In this document: piece after piece, positions 38,394 to 47,981 of the stretch
Position numbering within the stretch: the first letter of the stretch is position 1
Layout: each line of letters starts with the position of its first letter
Assembly: GCA_902554765.1 (NCBI GenBank)
Contig: CACDPY010000001.1
Coordinates: forward strand, 84,113 to 148,112
Source: an uncultured Pelagibacteraceae bacterium
GTDB lineage: Bacteria; Pseudomonadota; Alphaproteobacteria; Pelagibacterales; Pelagibacteraceae
Direction of reading: 5' to 3'
DNA: 64,000 bases
Notes under the pieces: model-generated
Database searches by the model: none
What the model was told of the DNA's origin: nothing
The model's input: only the letters and a program-made list of their open reading frames with translations
Made by a program: the position numbers and the translations under genes

Positions 38394-40616
38394 TTAATAC
38401 AGTGGATCGTTTTTAAAAAAATCTTTCATCTGTATTGGTTTTTGCTCTAATATATATCTATAAACGTTATAATTCTCTAAAACTCTTTGAACATAATTTC
38501 TTGTTTCTTTAAATTTAATTAGTTCAATCCAATCAACATAATTAATTTGATTTTTCTGAGGATTCTTATTTATTTTTTTCCAATATCTTACTCTCTTAGG
38601 GCCAGCATTGTAAGCTGCAATAGCAAAAGGGTAAGCACCTTCGTATTCAAGAATTAACCCAGCAATATAATGAGAACCTAAATTTATATTATATTCAGGG
38701 TCAGTAGTTAATCTTGATTTTGAGTATGGAAGTTTTGCCTGTTTAGCAACTAATTTTGCAGTGTAAGGCATAAGTTGCATTAATCCTTTTGCACCTGCAT
38801 GACTGTTCGCACTTAAGTCAAATTCACTCTCTTGTCTTATTAAAGATAATATAAAAGCATTTTCAGGGATTTTTCTACCATTAACATATTTAGGTGTACC
38901 AATTATTGGATAATTATATTTATTATGAAATCTTTTTTCATATGAGGCTAATTTAGAAATTTGGATTGCAAAATCGAAACGATCAATATTAGTTGCAAGT
39001 TCAGCTGCTAAAATTTCACTACCACTATTGATATTGTCATTAGCTAAATGTCTAAGTATATGTTTTGTATATTTGTCTTCATCAAGTTCATCTAATAGAT
39101 AAATTAATTTAACAATTTCTTTTTTAAAAAAATAATCACGATATTCTTTTTCTACTTTTATATCTTTTGAAAGTTCAAAAGTATTATTTTTATCTAATTC
39201 CATAAAAGCTAATTGCCCGTAGTAAGTTGTTAGATAATTTGAAGCCTCTTTAAACCATTTAATTGATAAATCTTGATCACCTAGTTTTTTATAAGTTCTA
39301 CCAAGCCAATAAGCTCCTCGAGCAACACTGATTGGATATCCAACGTTACTATAAAAATTCTCAAAATGATCTTTGGCTAATAAAGGATCCTCTAAAAAAC
39401 TTAAAGCTATCCATCCACTCATCCATTCAGCTGCAGCAAATTCAGGTCCTTCTGTCATCGCATGGTTACTTGATATTTTATATGCTAATTCGTATTTTTT
39501 TTTATATATCAATGACCTCGAAATTATTTCTCTTTCTATCCACCATTTATCAGGGCGTACTAAGTAATCTTTTGTATTTTTAATCTTTAATAAGATTTCA
39601 ACGGAACTATCAACTCTACCACGTTTTCTTCTCCACTTTAATCTATCATAATTCAATCCAGCATCATTTTTGAATTTGGCTGGTACCTTTGATATAGCTG
39701 TATCAACACCATAAGATTTACTCATTAATAACTGTCTAGCATTATATAAAAGTTCATAATCCTTAGGCAGATATCTTAATAATCTTTTTAAATCCCAATA
39801 TTTGTTGTTCCAAGCAAGATAGTCGGCACGTTTTATATAATCGTCAGCATTTAGAAATTTCTTAAATTTTTTTCTATAAAATCTCAATTCTGATTTTGTG
39901 AGATCTGCTGTAATCCATCCATCTTTTATAAATTTAGTTCCTTTTTCGATCTCACCAGTTAAAATATAACTTTCACCTAATATCATTTTACCAAAACCGC
40001 TTAGTGGTTCAGACGAGGCAAATGAATTTATAATTTTTTTTGGAGAGATTTTATCTGTCGATAATTTATGTTCTGCTAAATATTTTACTCTACCAATCCT
40101 AGGATAATTTTCATTTTTATCAATAAATGTCTTATATTCATAATATGATGCCTGATTTCCTTTTGTGATTAAGTGTCTCCATTGAATAAAATTATATATT
40201 GATTTATCTTTTGCTTTGTTAGCAATCTTAAGAGCGTTTATCCATTTTCGTTTTTTCATCTCTGAAATAGCTTTATCAGCTAGATTAAAATCTTTTTTAC
40301 TATAATATTTTGAAATTTTTACATCAGCTGTTTTTTTAGATCCCGAAATTTCAGAACCTGAAATTAAAGGTTTCTTTTTTGGTAATATAAATTCATTCTT
40401 TTTGTCTTTCTTAACAACAATTTTTTTTTCAATTTTTTTAGTTTCAGACTGTTTAATTGGTTTTGGTAAAGGTCTTAAAATATCAATTAATAATTTTTTT
40501 TGGGTATCTTGTTTTGATTGAAATGGTTTTTTAGGAGGAATAATATCAGAAAGACAAATACTATTGATGCCAATTAAGTTAAACAAAACTATAAAAAATA
40601 CTATTTTTTTTGACAT
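38394..40616 (-). CDS. slt: Soluble lytic murein transglycosylase (Slt70-like)
   Basis: From the ATG at 40616 (MSKKIVFFIVLFNLIGINSICLS) it gives 740 residues with a signal peptide; the track start at 40640 adds eight residues. A Pro/Lys-rich linker is followed by a long helical superhelix region (about 120-560) and the C-terminal lysozyme-like domain with ALSLIRQESEFDL-type catalytic Glu (ILSLIRQESEFD), GAKGLMQLMP and AYNAGPKRVRYW. It cleaves peptidoglycan with formation of anhydromuramic ends. It is divergent from dapA. Confidence 0.92.
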   Translation of the reverse strand: MSKKIVFFIVLFNLIGINSICLSDIIPPKKPFQSKQDTQKKLLIDILRPLPKPIKQSETKKIEKKIVVKKDKKNEFILPKKKPLISGSEISGSKKTADVKISKYYSKKDFNLADKAISEMKKRKWINALKIANKAKDKSIYNFIQWRHLITKGNQASYYEYKTFIDKNENYPRIGRVKYLAEHKLSTDKISPKKIINSFASSEPLSGFGKMILGESYILTGEIEKGTKFIKDGWITADLTKSELRFYRKKFKKFLNADDYIKRADYLAWNNKYWDLKRLLRYLPKDYELLYNARQLLMSKSYGVDTAISKVPAKFKNDAGLNYDRLKWRRKRGRVDSSVEILLKIKNTKDYLVRPDKWWIEREIISRSLIYKKKYELAYKISSNHAMTEGPEFAAAEWMSGWIALSFLEDPLLAKDHFENFYSNVGYPISVARGAYWLGRTYKKLGDQDLSIKWFKEASNYLTTYYGQLAFMELDKNNTFELSKDIKVEKEYRDYFFKKEIVKLIYLLDELDEDKYTKHILRHLANDNINSGSEILAAELATNIDRFDFAIQISKLASYEKRFHNKYNYPIIGTPKYVNGRKIPENAFILSLIRQESEFDLSANSHAGAKGLMQLMPYTAKLVAKQAKLPYSKSRLTTDPEYNINLGSHYIAGLILEYEGAYPFAIAAYNAGPKRVRYWKKINKNPQKNQINYVDWIELIKFKETRNYVQRVLENYNVYRYILEQKPIQMKDFFKNDPLY

Positions 40617-40658
40617 AATCTTTACTATATGAATCAACAATCTATGTTATAAGTATTT

Positions 40659-41540
40659 ATGTTTAAAGGTTCAAATGTTGCTTTAGTTACTCCATTTAAA
40701 AATGATAAACTTGATGATGATACTTATATCAAGTTGATACATTTTCACATTAAAAATGGTACAAATGGTTTAGTTCCAGCTGGAACGACTGGAGAGTCAC
40801 CAACTTTGAGCCATGATGAGCATGAAAGAGTTATAGAGCTCTGTGTCAAAGAAAGTAATAATCAAATACCCGTATTTGCAGGTACTGGATCAAATTCAAC
40901 AGAAGAAGCCATTTCTTTGACAACTCATGCAGAAAAAATTGGAGCTAATGGGGCACTCATAGTGACACCTTATTATAATAAGCCAACTCAAGAGGGTCTT
41001 TATCAACATTATAAAGCTATAAATGACAAATGTGGGATTCCAATATTAATCTATAACATTCCTGGAAGATCTGTAATTGACATGTCTGTTGATACAATGG
41101 CTAGATTATATGAACTCAAAAATATCATTGGTGTTAAAGATGCTACAGGTGATCTTAATAGAGTTGATGAAACTTTAAAAAAATTAGGAAAAGATTTTAT
41201 TCAACTTACAGGAAATGATGATAACGCGCTAGAATTTAATAAAAGAGGTGGTGTTGGGGCGATTAGTGTAACAGCTAATATTGCACCAAAACTTTGTTCT
41301 GATTTCCAAAAATTTTCTATTATGAGGGATGAAAAATCAAAATTAGAAGCTGATAAACTTGATAAAATTTTACAACCAGTTCATCATTCAATGTTTGTTG
41401 AGAGCAATCCTAGTCCAGTAAAATATGCTGCTAAATTATTAGATCTCTGCCAAGATGATGTCAGATTACCTTTAGTTAAAGTAACAGATCCGACAAAAGA
41501 AGTAATTAGAAAAGCTCTACAATCTGCAAAATTGATTTAA
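40659..41540 (+). CDS. dapA: 4-hydroxy-tetrahydrodipicolinate synthase
   Basis: A 293-residue TIM-barrel aldolase-type enzyme. [36 protein letters not shown] (Tyr) and [10 protein letters not shown] (Schiff-base Lys) are the active-site motifs. It condenses pyruvate with aspartate semialdehyde on the way to lysine and diaminopimelate. It is the first gene of a long plus-strand run and its stop shares a base with smpB. The 42-base gap to slt must serve both directions. Confidence 0.97.
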   Translation: MFKGSNVALVTPFKNDKLDDDTYIKLIHFHIKNGTNGLVPAGTTGESPTLSHDEHERVIELCVKESNNQIPVFAGTGSNSTEEAISLTTHAEKIGANGALIVTPYYNKPTQEGLYQHYKAINDKCGIPILIYNIPGRSVIDMSVDTMARLYELKNIIGVKDATGDLNRVDETLKKLGKDFIQLTGNDDNALEFNKRGGVGAISVTANIAPKLCSDFQKFSIMRDEKSKLEADKLDKILQPVHHSMFVESNPSPVKYAAKLLDLCQDDVRLPLVKVTDPTKEVIRKALQSAKLI

Positions 41541-42010
41541 TGAATAATAAAACCAATTCTGGTTTAAAAATAATTTGCTTAAATCGTAAAGCTAGTTTTA
41601 ATTATTTTTTTGAAGATTTATTAGAAGCTGGCATAGTTCTTAAAGGTTCTGAAATAAAATCAATAAGAAATGGAAAGGTAAATATTGCAGACTCTTATGC
41701 TGTAGAAAAAAATGGAGAAATAGTTTTAATAAACTCACATATAGCTTCTTATAAACAAGCAAGTTTTTCAAATCACAAACCTATGGATGAAAGAAAACTT
41801 CTTCTCAACAAAAAGGAAATTAATAAACTCATTGGTAAAATGCAAAGAGATGGTTTTACAATTGTACCAACTAAAATGTACTTTAAAAAAGGAAAAGCAA
41901 AAATTGAACTCGCTGTTGCTAAAGGGAAAAAACAATATGATAAAAGAGCAGTTAAAAAAAATAGAGACTGGAATCGTGATAGAGCAAGATACATTAGAAA
42001 AACAAGCTGA
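41540..42010 (+). CDS. smpB: SsrA-binding protein SmpB
   Basis: A 156-residue protein with [20 protein letters not shown] and [15 protein letters not shown] in the OB-fold part, and [20 protein letters not shown] in the C-terminal tail. It delivers tmRNA to stalled ribosomes in trans-translation. Start by TAATG with dapA. No ssrA gene is in the window. Confidence 0.97.
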   Translation: MNNKTNSGLKIICLNRKASFNYFFEDLLEAGIVLKGSEIKSIRNGKVNIADSYAVEKNGEIVLINSHIASYKQASFSNHKPMDERKLLLNKKEINKLIGKMQRDGFTIVPTKMYFKKGKAKIELAVAKGKKQYDKRAVKKNRDWNRDRARYIRKTS

Positions 42011-42488
42011 GTCTATATATTTAGGTATAGGCTCAAATTTAGGTCATAAAAAAAGAAATATTGAAAAAGCAAAATTTGAATTAATTCAAAATAATATAGA
42101 AATATTAGAATCCTCAAGTTTTTATGAGAGTATTTCATGGCCAAATCCAAAAAATCCAAAATTCTTTAATATAGTATTAAAAATTAAAAGTAATTTAGAT
42201 CCAAAAGGATTGCTTAAGATATGCAAAGAAATTGAGAAAAAATTAGGTAGAAAAAAAACCCCAAAAAATTCACCTAGAGTGTGTGATATCGATATATTAG
42301 ATTTTAAAAGAAAAAAAATTTCAAGAGAAATTATTTTGCCTCATCCAAGAATGCATATTAGAAATTTTGTACTCTTACCATTATTTGAGATAAATAAAGA
42401 TTGGAAACACCCAATTACTAAGGAACACATTAAAAGGCTTATGTTATTATTATCAAATAGAGACATTACAACTATTAAACAAATTTAA
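41976..42488 (+). CDS. folK: 6-hydroxymethyl-7,8-dihydropterin pyrophosphokinase
   Basis: [39 protein letters not shown] and [11 protein letters not shown] are the HPPK motifs; the last carries the magnesium-binding Asp pair. The track ORF begins at 41787 inside smpB; the GTG at 41976 gives 170 residues, the family size (about 160), and overlaps smpB by 35 bases. It pyrophosphorylates hydroxymethyldihydropterin in folate synthesis. folP and folB are not adjacent. Confidence 0.88.
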   Translation: MIEQDTLEKQAESIYLGIGSNLGHKKRNIEKAKFELIQNNIEILESSSFYESISWPNPKNPKFFNIVLKIKSNLDPKGLLKICKEIEKKLGRKKTPKNSPRVCDIDILDFKRKKISREIILPHPRMHIRNFVLLPLFEINKDWKHPITKEHIKRLMLLLSNRDITTIKQI

Positions 42489-42507
42489 ATTAATGATATA
42501 ATAAGAC

Positions 42508-44253
42508 ATGTTAAATTCAGAGGACTTAATAAATAAGGTTAAAGTTTATAATAAATTTTTAAATCCTGAAAAATTAAATAAAGCTTATAATTTTGCTGTA
42601 AAAGCTCATAGTAACCAAAAAAGAGCTTCTGGTGATCCTTATTCTGTTCATCCAATTGAAGTTGCTAATATACTAACCGAATTAAAATTAGACAGCGCAA
42701 CAATAACTACTGGTTTATTGCATGACACTATAGAAGATACATATGCTACATATGAAACAATTAAAGGCGAATTTGGCGATGAAGTTGCTGATTTGGTTGA
42801 TGGTGTTACAAAAATATCAGTTTTAGAAAATACAGCTTCATCTAATTCAAAAGCTGAAAATTTTAGAAAATTAATTTTAGCTACGTCAAAAGATATAAGA
42901 GTGTTGCTAGTAAAAATTGCTGATCGATTACATAATATGAGAACTATCAAAGCAATTACAAACGAAGAAAAAAGAAAAAGAATAGCCCAAGAAACCATGG
43001 AAATATATGCCCCGTTAGCAAATCGAATGGGTATGCATAGAATTAGAGATGAACTAGAAGACCTTTCTTTTGAAATTTTAAATAATGAAGCTAGAAAACT
43101 AATTCAAAAAAGACTTGATCAAATTAAATCTGACAAGAAAGATATTTTTGAAAGTTTATCTAATGAATTTGATATTCTTCTAAAAGAAAATAATATTAAT
43201 TCAAAAATTTATGGAAGAGAAAAAACTCCTTTTTCTATTTGGCGTAAAGTACAAAAAAAAAGAGTTTCCCTAGAACAGATTACAGACATTATTGGTTTTA
43301 GAATTATTTTAAAAAATATCGATGAATGCTATAAAACTTTAGGAATTATTCATAAAAAGTATAATTGTATTCCAGGTAAATTTAAGGATTATATATCTTC
43401 AGCTAAAATAAATGGATATAAATCAATTCACACAGCAGTAATTGGATCAAATAAAAAACCAATAGAAATTCAAATTAGAACAAATGAAATGCACGAGTTC
43501 GCTGAAAGAGGAATTGCATCACACTGGCAATATAAATCCTCGGAAAAGTTTAATTCACTGACATGGAAAGAATATGACTGGCTTAAAGATTTAGTTGAAA
43601 TAATTGAAAAGAACGAAAATCCTGAACATTCCTATGAATACACTAAACTACAAATGTTTCAGGAAAATGTTTTTTGTTTCACACCAAAAGGTTCAGTGAT
43701 AAAATTACCAAAAGATGCTACTCCCATAGACTTTGCTTATGCTGTACACACTAAAATTGGAGATAATGCCACTGGTTGTGAAATTAATGGTAATAAAAGT
43801 GAGCTACAAACAATTTTAAGAAATGGTGACAGGGTAAAAATTATAACTTCTAAAAATCAATCACCATCACTACATTGGATACCTATTACCAAAACTGGAA
43901 AAGCAAGAGCTGCTATAAGAAGATATTGGCATGATAGAGGTGAAAAAAAACAAGAGAGAATAAAAAAATACAATACTACTCTGTGGATTTCTTTACCAGA
44001 TAAACCTGGTCAATTAGGGAACGTAAGTTCATTAATTGGTAAACATAAGTTAAATATATCAAATCTTGAAATGGCAGGTAAAAATCCCAATTATATTAAT
44101 TTTAAATTCCAATTAATAATACGAGATCTAAAAAATTTTACTAATTTTATTGCAGAGCTTAAGCAAAAGAGTATAAAATTTAAAATAATTAGACACGAAG
44201 ATAAAAGAAATGCTTTCACCCAAAAAATCCTTAAATATTTTAAGAAAAACTAG
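42508..44253 (+). CDS. rsh: Bifunctional (p)ppGpp synthetase/hydrolase (RelA/SpoT homologue)
   Basis: A 581-residue RSH protein. The HD hydrolase domain shows SVHPIEVANIL, TGLLHDTIEDT and RLHNMRTI, so hydrolysis is probably intact. The synthetase shows GREKTPFSIWRK and GYKSIHTAVIG, then a TGS domain (FCFTPKGSVIKLPKDATP) follows. Typical members are about 700 residues, so the region between TGS and ACT is shortened. It is likely the only long RSH in the genome and the stringent regulator. It overlaps pyrE by 44 bases. Confidence 0.92.
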   Translation: MLNSEDLINKVKVYNKFLNPEKLNKAYNFAVKAHSNQKRASGDPYSVHPIEVANILTELKLDSATITTGLLHDTIEDTYATYETIKGEFGDEVADLVDGVTKISVLENTASSNSKAENFRKLILATSKDIRVLLVKIADRLHNMRTIKAITNEEKRKRIAQETMEIYAPLANRMGMHRIRDELEDLSFEILNNEARKLIQKRLDQIKSDKKDIFESLSNEFDILLKENNINSKIYGREKTPFSIWRKVQKKRVSLEQITDIIGFRIILKNIDECYKTLGIIHKKYNCIPGKFKDYISSAKINGYKSIHTAVIGSNKKPIEIQIRTNEMHEFAERGIASHWQYKSSEKFNSLTWKEYDWLKDLVEIIEKNENPEHSYEYTKLQMFQENVFCFTPKGSVIKLPKDATPIDFAYAVHTKIGDNATGCEINGNKSELQTILRNGDRVKIITSKNQSPSLHWIPITKTGKARAAIRRYWHDRGEKKQERIKKYNTTLWISLPDKPGQLGNVSSLIGKHKLNISNLEMAGKNPNYINFKFQLIIRDLKNFTNFIAELKQKSIKFKIIRHEDKRNAFTQKILKYFKKN

Positions 44254-44797
44254 TGCTTTATTAGAAGGCCATTTTGTTTTATCTTCAGGACTGCATTCTT
44301 CAAAATATATTCAATGTGCTAAACTTTTAAGTTATCCTCATTTAGCTGACAAAATATGTAAATCCTTAGCTAATAAGATAAAAAAAAATTATAGAAACAT
44401 AGATATAATTTTAGCTCCTGCAATGGGAGGAGTAATCATTGGCTATGAAATAGGAAAAATTTTAAAAAAAGAAACAATTTTTTGCGAACGTGTAAATGGA
44501 AAATTTGTTCTTAGAAGGGGTTTTAAAATTAAAAAAAATGCAAGAGTTTTAATAATTGAAGATGTAATTACCACAGGAAAATCAAGCATGGAATGTGTTA
44601 AACTTATTAAAAAATATAAAGCTCGCCTAGTTGGGTTTGCCTCTATTATTGACAGATCTACAAAAAAATCTTTAAAGATCAAAACAAAAATTATTTCTCA
44701 TTTAAAAATAGATGTACCAACTTTTAAAAAAAATAAATTACCTATAGAATTATCTTCAATACAAATAACAACACCAGGAAGTAGATTTATAAAGTGA
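44210..44797 (+). CDS. pyrE: Orotate phosphoribosyltransferase
   Basis: A 195-residue type I PRTase. The PRPP-binding motif VLIIEDVITTGKS is present, with FVLSSGLHSSKYIQ near the N-terminus and LAPAMGGVIIGYE. It makes OMP from orotate and PRPP. The start at 44210 lies within the end of rsh; the next in-frame Met is too far inside to give a complete N-terminus. The pdxJ GTG overlaps its stop. Confidence 0.92.
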   Translation: MLSPKKSLNILRKTSALLEGHFVLSSGLHSSKYIQCAKLLSYPHLADKICKSLANKIKKNYRNIDIILAPAMGGVIIGYEIGKILKKETIFCERVNGKFVLRRGFKIKKNARVLIIEDVITTGKSSMECVKLIKKYKARLVGFASIIDRSTKKSLKIKTKIISHLKIDVPTFKKNKLPIELSSIQITTPGSRFIK

Positions 44798-45510
44798 AAA
44801 GGTTAGGTGTAAATATAGATCATATTGCAACAATTAGAAATGCTCGGGGTGAATTCCACCCAGATCCCGTGACAGCAGCAAAATTTGTAAAAAAAGTTGG
44901 TGCTGACTCTATTACTATACATTTAAGAGAAGATAGAAGACACATTAAGGATATTGACGCAAAAAAAATATGTTTATTAAAAGGTCTTTTAGTGAATTTA
45001 GAAATTTCAACTAATTTGAAAATGATAAAAACTGCAATTAAGATAAAACCTAATTTTGTTTGTATAGTCCCTGAAAATAGAAAAGAAATTACCACAGAGG
45101 GTGGATTAGATTTAAAGAAAAATAAGAATAGATTAAAAAAAATAATAAATCGATTAAAAAAAAATAATATTCGAACAAGTTTATTTATAAATCCATCTCT
45201 TGAAGATATTAGATTGTCCAAGGAATTAGAAACTGATTGTATTGAAATTCACACAGGTCGATTAGCAAACCTTATTAAGTCCAAAAAAAAATTCACTCAT
45301 GAATTAAGTAAAATTTCAAAATGTTCAATTTTGGCTGAAAAATATGGCATTGAAGTACACGCTGGCCACGGTTTAGATTATAAAACGACGAGAATTTTAA
45401 AAAAAATTAAAGTAATAAAAGAATATAATATAGGTCATTTTATAATAGGTGAGTCAATCTTTTATGGTTTACCAAAAGTAATAAAGAATTTTATTAAAAT
45501 TATTAAATAA
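44794..45510 (+). CDS. pdxJ: Pyridoxine 5'-phosphate synthase
   Basis: A 238-residue TIM-barrel enzyme. LGVNIDHIATIRNARG at the start, SITIHLREDRRHI and VHAGHGLDYKTT are PdxJ signatures holding the catalytic His and Glu. It joins aminoacetone phosphate and deoxyxylulose phosphate. The start is GTG overlapping the pyrE TGA (GTGA). PLP would serve GlyA and MetY in this window. pdxJ-acpS order is widely conserved. Confidence 0.96.
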   Translation: MKRLGVNIDHIATIRNARGEFHPDPVTAAKFVKKVGADSITIHLREDRRHIKDIDAKKICLLKGLLVNLEISTNLKMIKTAIKIKPNFVCIVPENRKEITTEGGLDLKKNKNRLKKIINRLKKNNIRTSLFINPSLEDIRLSKELETDCIEIHTGRLANLIKSKKKFTHELSKISKCSILAEKYGIEVHAGHGLDYKTTRILKKIKVIKEYNIGHFIIGESIFYGLPKVIKNFIKIIK

Positions 45511-45515
45511 TAATT

Positions 45516-45902
45516 ATGAAAATACTAGGTATAGGTGTTGATATAACTAAAAATAGTAGGATTAAAGAATTAATAAAGAATAAATCTTTCATAAATAGAA
45601 CTTTTGGAAAAAAAGAAATAGATTTTTCAAAAAAAAAAATCAATAAGATAAACTTTTTCGCAAAACGTTTTGCTGCAAAAGAGTCTTTCGCTAAATCACT
45701 TGGCACTGGATTTAGAAATGATTTAAATTTTAAGGATATTGAAATTTTAAATAACAAATTGGGAAAGCCTTATTTTATCAAATCAAAAAAAATAAATGAT
45801 ATTATAAAAAAGAGATTTAAAATTCAAAAATACGATTTATTTCTTTCAATTTCTGATGAAAAAGATTATGCAGTTGCATTTACAATTTTACAAACACAAT
45901 AA
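45516..45902 (+). CDS. acpS: Holo-[acyl-carrier-protein] synthase
   Basis: A 128-residue phosphopantetheinyl transferase. GIGVDITKNSRIKE and FAKRFAAKESFAKSLGTGF hold the magnesium-binding and CoA-binding residues. It activates ACP for fatty acid synthesis. Located in the conserved pdxJ-acpS-lepB-rnc cluster; its stop shares one base with lepB. Confidence 0.95.
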   Translation: MKILGIGVDITKNSRIKELIKNKSFINRTFGKKEIDFSKKKINKINFFAKRFAAKESFAKSLGTGFRNDLNFKDIEILNNKLGKPYFIKSKKINDIIKKRFKIQKYDLFLSISDEKDYAVAFTILQTQ

Positions 45903-46636
45903 TGTTAAAGAATAAATATATTATAGAAAATACAAAAACATTAATTTATGCACTTATAATCGCTGTAATAATAAGATCATTAATAATTCAGCCTTTTTAC
46001 ATACCTTCCTCTTCAATGGAACCGAATTTATTAGTTGGTGATAGACTTTTTGTTACAAAATATTCATATGGTTATAGCAAACATTCTTTCCCTTTTAGCC
46101 CACCAATTTTTAAAGGAAGAATTTTATCAAAAAAACCCAAGAGAGGTGATGTTGTTGTTTTTAAAACACCTGCAGATAATAGAACTGATTACATAAAAAG
46201 ATTAATTGGACTTCCTGGAGACCAAATACAATTTATTGATTCAAATCTCTATATAAATAATAATGAAGTTTTGAAATCTAGAATATCTAAAAATGATAAA
46301 ATTTATTGTGGTAATAAAACTATAAAAGTATTTACTTTTGAAGAACTGTTACCAAATAAAAAAAAACATAATACAGTATATTTAAAAGATTTTTCATACC
46401 AAAATTCGGATATTTTTATAGTACCAGAGAAACATTATTTCTTTTTAGGTGATAATAGAGATTGTTCAAAAGACAGTAGATTTTTATCAAGTGTTGGTTA
46501 TGTGCATAAAGATAATTTAGTAGGAAAAGCACAATTCATTTTTTTTTCATCTGATAAATCTAAGGGTAATATTTTTTCTTTTTGGAAATGGAATAAATCA
46601 GTTAGATTTGACAGATTTTTTAAAAAAATTAAATAA
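45902..46636 (+). CDS. lepB: Signal peptidase I
   Basis: A 244-residue protein anchored by an N-terminal span (LIYALIIAVIIRSLII). The catalytic Ser is in IPSSSMEPNLLVGD, the Lys in YIKRLIGLPGDQI, and FFLGDNRDCSKDSR is the later box. It cleaves signal peptides of exported proteins at the outer face of the inner membrane. TAATG junctions on both sides couple it with acpS and rnc. Confidence 0.96.
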   Translation: MLKNKYIIENTKTLIYALIIAVIIRSLIIQPFYIPSSSMEPNLLVGDRLFVTKYSYGYSKHSFPFSPPIFKGRILSKKPKRGDVVVFKTPADNRTDYIKRLIGLPGDQIQFIDSNLYINNNEVLKSRISKNDKIYCGNKTIKVFTFEELLPNKKKHNTVYLKDFSYQNSDIFIVPEKHYFFLGDNRDCSKDSRFLSSVGYVHKDNLVGKAQFIFFSSDKSKGNIFSFWKWNKSVRFDRFFKKIK

Positions 46637-47298
46637 TGAAAATTGATTATCAAATCTTAGAAAAAAAAATTAAAATAAAATTTAAAAATAAAGATTTACT
46701 AATCAAATCATTAACACACAAAAGCTTTAATAAAGAAAATAATAATGAAAAAATAGAATTTTTAGGAGATCGTGTTCTAGGTTTAGTTATAGCAAAGAAA
46801 CTTTTGGAGATTTATCCTGATGAAAAAGAAGGAATTTTAGATAAAAAATTTGCCTCTCTTGTAAATAAAAAAACATGCTTAGAAATTGCAAAAAAACTTG
46901 AGTTGCAAAAATTTATATTAACATTCAACTTATCTTATAAAACTAAAATAATTGAAGATAAAGTCTTAGCAGATAGTTGTGAGGCATTACTAGGAGCTAT
47001 ATATTTAGATAAAGGATTTAATATTGTTGAAAAAATAATATTAGATTTATGGTCTGTACAAATCAAACAAAGTGTCATTACCCAAATAGATGCGAAGACT
47101 AAATTACAAGAATTTTCATTAAAAAAATTTAAAAAATTACCAACCTATAAGATTATTTCAAATACAGGACCTAGGCATAAACCCCTTTTTAAAGTTGCAG
47201 TCAAACTTGATAATACAAAATTTTTTATATCAAAGGGTAAATCAAAAAAAGAGGCAGAACAAAATGCCGCTGAACTTTGTTTAAATAATATAAAGTAG
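46636..47298 (+). CDS. rnc: Ribonuclease III
   Basis: A 220-residue protein. The nuclease domain has KIEFLGDRVLGLVIA and DSCEALLGAIYLDKG with the catalytic acidic residues; the C-terminal double-stranded RNA-binding domain ends with SKKEAEQNAAELCL. It processes rRNA precursors and structured mRNAs. It is followed directly by recO instead of era. Confidence 0.96.
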   Translation: MKIDYQILEKKIKIKFKNKDLLIKSLTHKSFNKENNNEKIEFLGDRVLGLVIAKKLLEIYPDEKEGILDKKFASLVNKKTCLEIAKKLELQKFILTFNLSYKTKIIEDKVLADSCEALLGAIYLDKGFNIVEKIILDLWSVQIKQSVITQIDAKTKLQEFSLKKFKKLPTYKIISNTGPRHKPLFKVAVKLDNTKFFISKGKSKKEAEQNAAELCLNNIK

Positions 47299-47300
47299 AT

Positions 47301-47981
47301 ATGATTTGGGATGATATCGGATTTTTACTTTCTAAAAACAAGTATAATGAAAATTCCTTAATATCAGAATCTTACACAAAAGATCATGGCAAAGTTACAG
47401 GTATAATATTTGGAGGAACGTCTAGAAAAATTAAAAATTATTTACAAATTGGTAATAAGGTTTATCTAAATTATCAATCTAAATCTGAAAACAAGATTGG
47501 TTTTTTTAAAGTTGAAATAGAACAGGCACTATCTCCATTATATTTTGATAATCAGCAAAAATTATCTTGCATTAACTCTGCAATGAATTTGATAAAAATT
47601 TTGACTGCCGATTTTCAAAAAAATGAGAAAATTTTTAAATTAATTGAGGATTTTTATCAAATTTTACGATCTGATCATTGGATTAAAAATTATGTTTTAT
47701 GGGAATTAGAACTATTTAAACTTTTAGGCTATAATCTTGTTTTTGAAAACGTCGTAGAAAAAAAAATTATTGGGGATCGTACTCAATATATATCAAAATC
47801 ATTGACTGATAAAAAAATAATTCCAAATTTTCTTATAAATCAAAACAATGAGCCAATAGATTTAGAAACTTTATTAAATGGATTAAGGATAGTAAGCGAT
47901 TTTTTAGATAAAACTATTTTAAAACCAAATAATCTTACTCAACCATTAAGTAGATTACAGTTTATAAATACATTAAAATAA
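47301..47981 (+). CDS. recO: DNA repair protein RecO
   Basis: A 226-residue protein. The N-terminal OB-fold part (MIWDDIGFLLSKNKYNENS ... GKVTGIIFGG) is typical of RecO; the C-terminal part has LWELELFKLLGYNL. The zinc-finger cysteines of some homologues are not apparent. RecO loads RecA with RecR at gaps. Its TAA abuts the stop of the convergent hemB. Position after rnc fits the lepB-rnc-(era)-recO cluster. Confidence 0.88.
   Translation: MIWDDIGFLLSKNKYNENSLISESYTKDHGKVTGIIFGGTSRKIKNYLQIGNKVYLNYQSKSENKIGFFKVEIEQALSPLYFDNQQKLSCINSAMNLIKILTADFQKNEKIFKLIEDFYQILRSDHWIKNYVLWELELFKLLGYNLVFENVVEKKIIGDRTQYISKSLTDKKIIPNFLINQNNEPIDLETLLNGLRIVSDFLDKTILKPNNLTQPLSRLQFINTLK

Noticed and set aside
40617-40658. 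Divergent promoter pair between slt and dapA (TTTACT-N16-TATGTT on the plus strand)
   Set aside because: The match is weak and any AT-rich 42-base gap would give similar hits, so I did not list it as a feature.
44820-45221. Minus-strand ORF of 133 residues opposite pdxJ
   Set aside because: Hydrophobic composition is what an AT-rich antisense frame gives; pdxJ is clear on the other strand.
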